The notes under the pieces: model-generated
The model's database searches: none
Told to the model about the DNA's origin: nothing
What the model saw: the letters and a program-made list of their open reading frames with translations, nothing else
Part shown: piece after piece, positions 1 to 4,676 of the stretch
How the letters are laid out: every line of letters begins with the position of its first letter
Numbering within the stretch: position 1 is the first letter of the stretch
Assembly: GCA_050693875.1 (NCBI GenBank)
Contig: JBOGWP010000066.1
Coordinates: forward strand, 1 to 8,408
Reading direction: 5' to 3'
Length of the DNA: 8,408 nt
From: JBOGWP01 sp050693875
Lineage (GTDB): Bacteria; Actinomycetota; CADDZG01; JAHWKV01; JBOGWP01
Program-made: the position numbers and the translations under genes

Positions 1-129
1 CCAGCGGAGTCGAGCCAGGTACCTTCGGCAAGCGTCGTCCTCGGGGAACCAGGACTCGAAGTCCTGCCACGTGGCCGGGTAGTCGATGCCGGCCCGGGGG
101 GTCAGAACTGTTGCCTCGTCACGCTCCAT
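1..129 (-). CDS. IS1595-family transposase, N-terminal part (runs off left edge)
   Basis: The minus strand from an ATG at 129 stays open for 43 codons to the window edge. The product begins MERDEATVLTPRAG and continues with a stretch containing YPATW, FESWFPEDDAC and RRYLARLRW. The pattern of an aromatic residue, then WFP, an acidic pair, Ala-Cys and YLxxLRW is the start of the zinc-ribbon domain of IS1595/ISXO2-like transposases. Such enzymes cut and join DNA with a DDE-type core, which would lie beyond this window. The CxxC knuckles expected just after LRW are also outside, so I cannot tell whether the gene is intact. No clear ribosome binding site precedes the ATG; a TAGAAT hexamer abuts it directly. 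The family call is recognition of a sequence pattern, not a search result. Confidence 0.75.
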   Translation of the reverse strand, partial: MERDEATVLTPRAGIDYPATWQDFESWFPEDDACRRYLARLRW

Positions 130-452
130 ATTCTACTGGAGGCAACCGGATACCCCATACATGTGTTCAGGCGCGCAAACCTTAGTGGTCAGGGCACTAG
201 GGAGTGCTCCGTCCCGAAATACCTTGGCATTCGAGCGCCCCTGCATCCCCGATCGCTGCAGTGGCCTCGCATGCGCTCGGCCACGAGATGGCACTGCTCT
301 CCCCGCTGCTCGTCGCTTGCGTACGTACGGGACGCGGCTGTGGCCTCGCTTTCGCTCGGCCGCGAGCTTGCACTGCTTGTCCTGTTCCTCGCGCCTTGCG
401 CTCGTGGCGCAGGAGGCGCTCTCGATGCCGAACCTACTTCCGGGACGGAGCG
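130..452. other. gene-less stretch between the IS fragment and the glycosyltransferase
   Basis: No convincing gene lies here. The plus strand has several overlapping open frames, but their products (Arg/Ala/Ser-rich, no motif) look like random GC-rich translation, and the longest continues antisense through the glycosyltransferase. The left end probably includes the outer end of the insertion sequence upstream of its transposase, but I could not define its terminal inverted repeat. The centre holds a two-copy 79-bp repeat, listed separately. I see no clear terminator for the glycosyltransferase, whose stop is at 453-455. Confidence 0.5.
261..405. repeat. two diverged tandem copies of a 79-bp GC-rich repeat
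   Basis: Copy 1 starts at 261 and copy 2 at 340. Over the first 66 aligned bases I count 50 identities (about 76%) with no gaps. Both copies begin GTGGCCTCGC, share CGCTCGGCC, CGAG and GCACTGCT, and contain a small inverted repeat (TGGCC at 262-266 with GGCCA at 279-283 in copy 1; TGGCC with GGCCG in copy 2). The period is not a multiple of three and mismatches show no third-position bias, so this is a DNA repeat and not a coding duplication. Confidence 0.6.
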
Positions 453-1574
453 CTACGAGAGGTGCTTCGTCATCGCCTCCTGGAAGCGCTGGGCGACCGA
501 CTCCCAGGTGAATTGGTCCATCACGCGGGCGCGCCCGCGGGCTCCCATCGCCGCGGCGCGCTGGGGATCGTCGAGCAGGGTGAGGATTGCCTCGGCGGTG
601 GCAAAGCTGCTCCGCCCATCGACCAGATAGCCGGTGCGTCCGTCGTCGACGGCATCTCGCGCACCGCCGACGTCGCCCCCGACCACGGGCACGCTCGAGG
701 ATGCAGCCTCGAGATACACCATCCCGAACCCCTCGGTCTCACGCCCGCCGAAGCGCTCGCGGGCCGGGTGTGCGAAGAGCGTGGCGGCGCGGTAGTAGCG
801 AGGGACGTCGCTCCAGGCGACGGGCCCCGTGAAGACGATGCCGGTCAGTCCGAGCGATGCCGCCAGGCGCCGCAGGCGTGTGAGGTCGGGGCCGCCTCCG
901 ACGATGAGCGTGCGTGCATCCGGGTGCCGCCGCAGGACCCTCGGCAGCGCACGGAGCAGCGTGCCGGGACCCTTTCGCACCACCAGGCGGCACACCGAGA
1001 CGATCACGGGTCCCCCGCCGGCGGCCTCGGGAAGGTCCATCGGGGAGGGGTCGGGCGAGAACATCTCGGGGTCGACGCCGGGAGTCACGATCTCCAAGGG
1101 TGGGTCGTCGCCCACGAACCGGGCCACCGCGTCGGCAACGTAGCCGGAGTTCGGCAGCAGCAAGCCGGCGCGCCGGAGGGCGGCGGCGACGCGACCGCCC
1201 AGCGCCGGCATCGATGCCGGAAGGATGAACTCGCCACCATGCAGCGACACCGCGAACGGAAGGTCGCACGCACGCCGCAGCGCCGGCCCCATCAGCGGGA
1301 GCGGGAACGAGCTTGCGAAGTGGACGACGTCGATGGAGTGCGAACGGATGATGTCGCGAGCGCGCCGCAGCAACGCCGGCGTCGGCATCAGCGTGCCGAC
1401 CGGCTCGCGCACCACCTCGAAGGGGAGCTCGCGATCGAACGAGTCCGAGCCCGGCATCAGCCTGGTGAGCACGACGACGTCGTCGCGTTCCCAGCGCCGG
1501 ACGAGCGAGTAGGTGAAGTTCTCAATGCCACCGAGGGCAGGGGGAAAGTCATTGGTGATCTCGAGAAGTCGCAC
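453..1574 (-). CDS. GT4 family glycosyltransferase, PimB'-like
   Basis: The 373-residue product has the two-Rossmann-fold (GT-B) layout of family GT4 retaining glycosyltransferases, which move a sugar from a nucleotide-sugar donor (often GDP-mannose) to a lipid or glycan at the inner face of the membrane. The N-terminus reads MRLLEITNDFPPALGGIENF, with the GGIE acceptor-side loop at 15-18. SLHGGEF follows at 110-116 and PGVDPEMF at 165-172. The donor-side R196 and K201 lie in CRLVVRKG, and the E-x7-E motif (EGFGMVYLE, E281 and E289) is intact. The start resembles actinobacterial phosphatidyl-myo-inositol mannosyltransferase PimB', but substrate cannot be settled from sequence. The GTG start at 1574 fits the family; there is no Shine-Dalgarno sequence, and a TAGACT hexamer lies 7 bases upstream, so the mRNA may be leaderless. 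It is divergent from the aquaporin gene. Confidence 0.9.
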   Translation of the reverse strand: MRLLEITNDFPPALGGIENFTYSLVRRWERDDVVVLTRLMPGSDSFDRELPFEVVREPVGTLMPTPALLRRARDIIRSHSIDVVHFASSFPLPLMGPALRRACDLPFAVSLHGGEFILPASMPALGGRVAAALRRAGLLLPNSGYVADAVARFVGDDPPLEIVTPGVDPEMFSPDPSPMDLPEAAGGGPVIVSVCRLVVRKGPGTLLRALPRVLRRHPDARTLIVGGGPDLTRLRRLAASLGLTGIVFTGPVAWSDVPRYYRAATLFAHPARERFGGRETEGFGMVYLEAASSSVPVVGGDVGGARDAVDDGRTGYLVDGRSSFATAEAILTLLDDPQRAAAMGARGRARVMDQFTWESVAQRFQEAMTKHLS

Positions 1575-1581
1575 GGGCGGG

Positions 1582-1587
1582 AGTCTA
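1582..1587 (-). promoter_or_regulatory. -10 box of the glycosyltransferase (possible leaderless start)
   Basis: On the minus strand TAGACT fits the TAnnnT pattern and ends 7 bases before the GTG start, which puts the likely first transcribed base at or next to the start codon. No good -35 hexamer is visible at 16-19 bases. The lack of a Shine-Dalgarno sequence supports a leaderless reading. Confidence 0.45.
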
Positions 1588-1617
1588 CAGGTGGGCGCCA
1601 GGCGGAGGTCCCGTTCC

Positions 1618-1646
1618 TTGACGCTCCCGCGGCTAGCTCCTAGGCT
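1618..1646 (+). promoter_or_regulatory. promoter of the aquaporin gene
   Basis: TTGACG (1618-1623) and TAGGCT (1641-1646) are separated by exactly 17 bases, close to the primary-sigma consensus. Transcription would start near 1653, leaving a leader of about 30 bases before the ATG at 1685. With the TAGACT box on the other strand, this makes a compact divergent promoter region of about 100 bp. Confidence 0.65.
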
Positions 1647-1684
1647 TCGCCGGGCCCCTGCCGCCGAGCGAATTGAGCGCGCGG

Positions 1685-2548
1685 ATGAAAAAGTACCTTG
1701 CGGAGTTCGTCGGCACGTTCATGATCGTGTTCATGGCGGCGGGTTCGCTCGTCGCCGACGTGTACCTCTCGTCGTTTCGCGTGACCGACTCGTTCGGCCC
1801 CCTCGGCCTCGCGCTGGCCTATGGGCTCGCCGTGACGGTCGCCGTCGCGGCGTTCGGCCGCATCTCCGGCGGGCACTTCAACCCGGCGATCTCCTTCGCG
1901 GCGTTCCTCTCGCGCCGGCTGCCAGGCGGCGAGCTGGTGGGATACGTGGGAGGCCAGCTCTCCGGCGCGCTGGTTGCGGGTGGGTTCGTGCGGGCGCTGA
2001 TGCCGGAACGGCCCTATCAGTTTGTCGGCGGGGGGGCGCCCGGAGTCGGGGAGGGTGTGACGCTGCTGCAGGCGGTCGGCGTCGAGATCGTGCTGACGTT
2101 CTTCCTCGCGCTCGCGGTGTGGGCGGTCGGCGTCGACCGCCGCGCCCGGCCCGCGCTCGCGCCGGTAGCGGTCGGACTCGTCGTGGTGGCCGGTGTCATT
2201 GCGGGAGGCTCGTTCAGCGGCGGCGCGATGAACCCTGCTCGGTGGATCGGCCCCGCGCTCGTCGCAGGGGCGTTCAAGAACTGGCCCGTGTGGATCATCG
2301 GACCACTGCTCGGGGCGACGCTGGGGTCGCTGCTCTACGAGACGTTCTTCCTCGACGAACCCGAGGGGATGAGGGCCGCCAAGAGGTCGCCCGTCGCTCC
2401 CGCCTCCGAGCCCGAGGAGGGCGAGGCCGGGGGAGCCGGCGAGATGTCAGCGGACGAGCATGAGGCCGTGATCACGCCGACGCGTCCTCCTGAGCCCCCG
2501 CCGATGGCGCCCCGCCCGCCGGAGCCACCCTCCCCACCGGAGGCCTGA
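1685..2548 (+). CDS. aquaporin / MIP family channel
   Basis: This 287-residue membrane channel of the major intrinsic protein family passes water or small neutral solutes. Numbered from the ATG, it opens MKKYLAEFVGTFMIVF, the usual MIP first helix. It holds both half-helix motifs: GGHFNPA with NPA at 66-68, and GGAMNPAR with NPA at 183-185 and the constriction Arg at 186. By alignment to E. coli AqpZ from memory, the selectivity filter is Y46, V171, G180 and R186. The His and Thr of water-specific AqpZ are replaced by Val and Gly, so a wider or different pore is possible. A disordered tail of about 65 residues, rich in Pro, Glu and Ala and ending in repeated PPEP/PRPPEPP runs, is longer than usual. 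A TTG at 1673 in the same frame is an alternative start adding four residues; neither has a clear ribosome binding site. Confidence 0.9.
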   Translation: MKKYLAEFVGTFMIVFMAAGSLVADVYLSSFRVTDSFGPLGLALAYGLAVTVAVAAFGRISGGHFNPAISFAAFLSRRLPGGELVGYVGGQLSGALVAGGFVRALMPERPYQFVGGGAPGVGEGVTLLQAVGVEIVLTFFLALAVWAVGVDRRARPALAPVAVGLVVVAGVIAGGSFSGGAMNPARWIGPALVAGAFKNWPVWIIGPLLGATLGSLLYETFFLDEPEGMRAAKRSPVAPASEPEEGEAGGAGEMSADEHEAVITPTRPPEPPPMAPRPPEPPSPPEA

Positions 2549-2576
2549 TCTCCGGGCTCGATGTACGCAAGCATCC

Positions 2577-2592
2577 CGTTCTCCCGAGAACG
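2577..2592. promoter_or_regulatory. perfect palindrome upstream of the response regulator
   Basis: CGTTCTC and GAGAACG form a perfect 7-bp inverted repeat around a central CC. It lies 28 bases after the aquaporin stop and 11 bases before the possible -35 box of the response regulator. It could be an operator for a dimeric regulator, or a stem that helps end aquaporin transcription; there is no U-run after it. The half-site order (GTTC, then GAAC) is the reverse of an actinobacterial LexA box. Confidence 0.4.
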
Positions 2593-2603
2593 AGCGATTC
2601 GGG

Positions 2604-2634
2604 TTGCACCGTGGGAGGCGTGCTTCGATACGCT
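2604..2634 (+). promoter_or_regulatory. possible promoter of the response regulator
   Basis: TTGCAC (2604-2609) and TACGCT (2629-2634) resemble -35 and -10 boxes, but the 19-base spacer is long. Only 11 bases separate TACGCT from the ATG at 2646, so the leader would be about 4 bases, nearly leaderless. This fits the weak ribosome-binding region. Confidence 0.3.
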
Positions 2635-2645
2635 GGCGGTTCGCC

Positions 2646-3023
2646 ATGCCCCACACCACCATCCTTCTCGTCGAGGACGACCCGTCTGTCCGTGAGTTGA
2701 TCAAGGTGCTCCTGGAGGTGGAGGGCTACGAGATCGTCGAGGCCGCGGACGGTCAGGAGGCGCTCAGACGCGCCGCCGAAGAGCGGCCAAGCTTGATGAT
2801 CCTCGACCTGATGATGCCCGACGTCGATGGTGAGACCGTCATCGGCGCGCTCAAGTCCGAGCCGACGCTGGCCTCGGTCCCGGTGATCGTCGTGACCGGC
2901 AAGTACGAGGCGCTCGACCGCTGCAAGGGCCTCGTCGGCGACGAGAACGTGTTCCTCAAGCCGTTCGAGCCGACGCGGCTTCTCGATCGCATCGGGGTGC
3001 TGGTCGGCCAGCCGGGCGACTGA
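2646..3023 (+). CDS. single-domain response regulator (receiver domain only)
   Basis: The 125-residue product is a complete CheY-like receiver domain and nothing else. It has the acidic pair D11/D12 (LLVEDDPSV), the phospho-acceptor D54 in LILDLMMPDVDG, T84 in VIVVTGK and the invariant Lys K105 in FLKPFEP. It should accept phosphate from a histidine kinase and signal through protein contact, since there is no DNA-binding or enzymatic output domain. No kinase lies nearby, so its partner is encoded elsewhere. I chose the ATG at 2646 because the domain starts right after it; the frame is open to a TTG at 2604, but the added residues (Arg-rich) match nothing and that TTG overlaps the putative -35 box. 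The gene converges with the split-barrel gene across a GC-rich hairpin. Confidence 0.88.
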   Translation: MPHTTILLVEDDPSVRELIKVLLEVEGYEIVEAADGQEALRRAAEERPSLMILDLMMPDVDGETVIGALKSEPTLASVPVIVVTGKYEALDRCKGLVGDENVFLKPFEPTRLLDRIGVLVGQPGD

Positions 3024-3026
3024 CCC

Positions 3027-3043
3027 GGCGGCGGGACGCCGCC
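3027..3043. terminator. GC-rich hairpin between convergent genes
   Basis: GGCGGCG (3027-3033) pairs perfectly with CGCCGCC (3037-3043) around a GGA loop, four bases after the response regulator stop and eight bases beyond the stop of the opposing split-barrel gene. Such a stem can act in both directions. There is no U-tract on either side, so it would be a hairpin-only terminator of the kind often proposed for high-G+C bacteria. Confidence 0.5.
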
Positions 3044-3050
3044 CTCGCCG

Positions 3051-3461
3051 CTACGCCGGCCAGCCCTGCCAGCGGTCGACGTCGATGCGGATCACGGGAC
3101 CGTCGAGCGGGGTCGAGGCGTACTGCGGGTACTTGTCGCGCAGCGCATCCTTTGCCCGACGCGACTCCGGCCCGTCGGCGAGGACGCTCGCCGCCCCCCG
3201 CGCCTGCAGCCAGGACAGACGCGACCAATCCTCGTCCCACCGGTCCACCGTGAACGACACCTCGGGGTTGGCCTCGATGTTCCGGATGCGCTCCGGTATG
3301 GCGGCCTTCTTAGGTTTCCCGTCGATGGCGGTCCAGATCACGTCGCCCGCCCAGGTGAAGCAGACCGGGAGAACCCGTGGCGCCCCGTCGGACCCGATCG
3401 TCCCGAGATAGCCGCGGCGCGTTCTCAACAGCGACGCGAAGTGCGATGGGGGGCCCGCCAC
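3051..3461 (-). CDS. PPOX-class split-barrel flavin/F420-dependent enzyme
   Basis: This 136-residue protein matches the pyridoxamine-phosphate-oxidase-like split barrel, a small homodimeric fold that binds FMN or the deazaflavin F420. The first strands read YLGTIGSDGAPRVLPVCFTW (18-37). DGKPKK (47-52), RIRNI then NPEVSFTVDRWDEDWSRL (58-82) and QARGAASVL (86-94) follow. The KPKK and VDRWDEDW signatures recall the mycobacterial Rv0121-type group of probable F420-dependent enzymes; that subgroup is from memory. The substrate is unknown; relatives reduce or oxidise small molecules or simply carry cofactor. The GTG start at 3461 begins directly with the family N-terminus, has no Shine-Dalgarno sequence, and sits 7 bases after a perfect TATAAT, so leaderless translation is likely. 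If F420 is the cofactor, the organism should make F420. Confidence 0.85.
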   Translation of the reverse strand: MAGPPSHFASLLRTRRGYLGTIGSDGAPRVLPVCFTWAGDVIWTAIDGKPKKAAIPERIRNIEANPEVSFTVDRWDEDWSRLSWLQARGAASVLADGPESRRAKDALRDKYPQYASTPLDGPVIRIDVDRWQGWPA

Positions 3462-3468
3462 GCCGCGG

Positions 3469-3474
3469 ATTATA
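3469..3474 (-). promoter_or_regulatory. -10 box (TATAAT) of the split-barrel gene, leaderless
   Basis: A perfect TATAAT on the minus strand ends 7 bases before the GTG start codon, so transcription should begin at or one base before the start codon. No convincing -35 box is present at the usual spacing. Confidence 0.6.
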
Positions 3475-3552
3475 GGCGGGGGCGGTCGCCGACTTGTGGA
3501 ATCGGCCCCGCCTCGCGGCGACGAAATCCGGCGATGAAACCCTGAAAGGACG

Positions 3553-3789
3553 CTACGGAGTTGCGCCGAAGCCCACCGCGCGGCCCCCGCCGGCCGACGT
3601 CACCTCCACGTAGGCGATCTTTGCGCTCGGCACTCCGATCTGCGTTCCCTTCTTGTCCATGAGCCAGAGCAGGTCGGTGTCTCCCCGCAATGCAGCGTTC
3701 ACGAGCTCGACCGCTCTCTCCGGGGTCTCCTCGAGCTCGATCGAGAGCTCCTTGGTCACGTCGACAATCCCGATTCTCACCTCGATCAC
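3553..3789 (-). CDS. DUF3107 family protein
   Basis: The 78-residue product (MIEVRIGIVDVTKELSIELE, later GVPSAKIAYVEV and a C-terminal VGFG) matches the small actinobacterial DUF3107 family in length and in its signature blocks: an N-terminal beta strand, a negatively charged ETPE turn leading into a helix, a D-K-K-G turn, the KIAYVE strand and the closing GFG. I recall the mycobacterial member as TB9.4 (Rv3208A). The function is not known; it is a small soluble alpha/beta protein with no catalytic motif or membrane segment. I chose the GTG at 3789 because a strong ribosome binding site precedes it by 7 bases and the family begins there; the frame stays open further upstream without meaning. 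It is divergent from the DUF5319 gene. Confidence 0.85.
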   Translation of the reverse strand: MIEVRIGIVDVTKELSIELEETPERAVELVNAALRGDTDLLWLMDKKGTQIGVPSAKIAYVEVTSAGGGRAVGFGATP

Positions 3790-3794
3790 TCGCG

Positions 3795-3804
3795 CTCCTC
3801 CTTC
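3795..3804 (-). promoter_or_regulatory. ribosome binding site of the DUF3107 gene
   Basis: On the minus strand GAAGGAGGAG is a near-perfect Shine-Dalgarno sequence; GGAGG ends 7 bases before the GTG at 3789. It decides the start in a frame that is open further upstream. Confidence 0.8.
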
Positions 3805-3818
3805 GGAACCCGCGGCAG

Positions 3819-3825
3819 TAGGATA
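3819..3825. promoter_or_regulatory. symmetric -10 element shared by two divergent genes
   Basis: TAGGATA reads as TAGGAT on the plus strand (3819-3824) and TATCCT on the minus strand (3825-3820), so each strand has a good -10 hexamer at the same place. Rightward transcription would start near 3831-3833, at the ATG of the DUF5319 gene (leaderless). Leftward transcription would start near 3813, giving a leader of about 23 bases with the DUF3107 ribosome binding site. No good -35 box is visible on either side. Confidence 0.45.
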
Positions 3826-3832
3826 GGGGTCG

Positions 3833-4429
3833 ATGGCTTTCGAAGAGCATAGCGACGAACCAGAGTTCGACGGCGATGAAGAAGAGTCTGCGGAGATCGA
3901 CGAAGAGGAGCGCGAAGCCCTCGAGCAGGATCTCCTCGACGTCAAGACTCTGAAGACGGTTCTGGCCAGCCGCGGCATAAGGGGCGTCGTCGTCTACTGC
4001 CCCGACTGCGAGGAGGATCACTTCCTCGGGTGGGACCTCCTCGCTGCCAACCTCCAGCAGATCCTCGAGTCGGGGCAGCCCCCGGTCCACGAACCGGCAT
4101 GGGAGCCGGACCCCGACGAGTACGTGACCTGGGACTACGCCCGGGGCTTTCTCGACGGGTACGAGACCTATCCGGAGGAGCGACTCTCGACCGACACCTG
4201 CGGCTTCTGCGGCAACGTGCTGCCGGACGGCGGGTACGAGTGGGCCTACTGCCCCTCGTGCGGGAAGGAGCTCGCCGGGATCAACCTCGTGGTCGAGCTG
4301 CGCCGGAGGGGCTGGACGGCAAACCGCATCGCCGAGCTCCTCGACCAGGCCGGGTTCGAGCGGCCCCTGTTCAATCTCGAGGAGGTCGACCGGCGGTTCC
4401 CGCGGGCGGGCCGCGACGAATCCTCCTGA
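3833..4429 (+). CDS. DUF5319 protein with C-terminal zinc ribbon
   Basis: The 198-residue product begins with a very acidic segment (1-36). A block that matches actinobacterial DUF5319 follows: ASRGIRGVVVYCPDC (45-59), EDHFLGWDLLAANL (61-74), then HEPAWEPDPDEYVTWDYARG (86-105). Family members usually end near there, at roughly 110-130 residues. This one continues with a four-cysteine zinc ribbon (C123, C126, C140, C143, in CGFC and CPSC) and a tail (156-189) containing LRRRGWTANRIAELLDQAG, which looks like a small helix-turn-helix. With C56/C59 there are six paired cysteines. Function is unknown; nucleic-acid binding or a regulatory role is inference from the ribbon and tail. The ATG at 3833 has no Shine-Dalgarno sequence and lies 8 bases after TAGGAT, suggesting a leaderless mRNA. 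Confidence 0.8.
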   Translation: MAFEEHSDEPEFDGDEEESAEIDEEEREALEQDLLDVKTLKTVLASRGIRGVVVYCPDCEEDHFLGWDLLAANLQQILESGQPPVHEPAWEPDPDEYVTWDYARGFLDGYETYPEERLSTDTCGFCGNVLPDGGYEWAYCPSCGKELAGINLVVELRRRGWTANRIAELLDQAGFERPLFNLEEVDRRFPRAGRDESS

Positions 4430-4635
4430 CAGCCGCCGACTCCCCGGGCGGAGGCACCTCCACTTCTTGGGGCTCGCATTCCGACGGACCCTCGCCGCGC
4501 TCAGGCAAGGAAGGCTGTGCGGGAGGAAGCCAGCAGCGGAGCAGGCATTTCGGCGTGCGACGGCATGTCTCCCCTGCGGATACCGCCGAGCGCTCAAGAT
4601 CGCGTCATCCGTGCCGCTATTACCACCACCACCCC

Positions 4636-4641
4636 TATAAT
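4636..4641 (+). promoter_or_regulatory. -10 box (TATAAT) of the FtsH-like gene
   Basis: A perfect TATAAT stands at the end of a 200-base gap. Transcription would start near 4648. This rules against the upstream in-frame TTG at 4641, which overlaps the box, and favours the TTG at 4677, reached by a leader of about 29 bases with GGAAG at 4668-4672. The -35 region is poor (TGCCGC at 18 bases). Confidence 0.55.
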
Positions 4642-4676
4642 TGGCAAGTTTCCGCCCTAACCTGATCGGAAGCCCC

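Noticed and set aside
204..1643. Plus-strand open frame of 479 codons
   Set aside because: It is antisense to the glycosyltransferase, which has full GT4 motifs. The plus-strand product is His/Arg/Gly-rich without motifs and arises from GC-rich codon structure.
1513..2463. Plus-strand open frame of 316 codons overlapping the aquaporin
   Set aside because: It is a frame-shifted shadow of the aquaporin gene with a very Arg-rich product.
2577..2592. LexA (SOS) box
   Set aside because: LexA sites in Actinobacteria read GAAC-N4-GTTC; here the half-sites are in the opposite order with six bases between them.
3470..4597. Minus-strand open frame of 375 codons
   Set aside because: It is antisense to the DUF5319 gene and overlaps the DUF3107 gene in another frame; no recognisable motif.
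4430..4635. Structured RNA or tRNA in the gap before the FtsH-like gene
   Set aside because: No tRNA, SRP, RNase P, tmRNA or riboswitch signature is visible; the only stem noted (CCGCC 4433-4437 with GGCGG 4447-4451) is short and lacks a U-tract.
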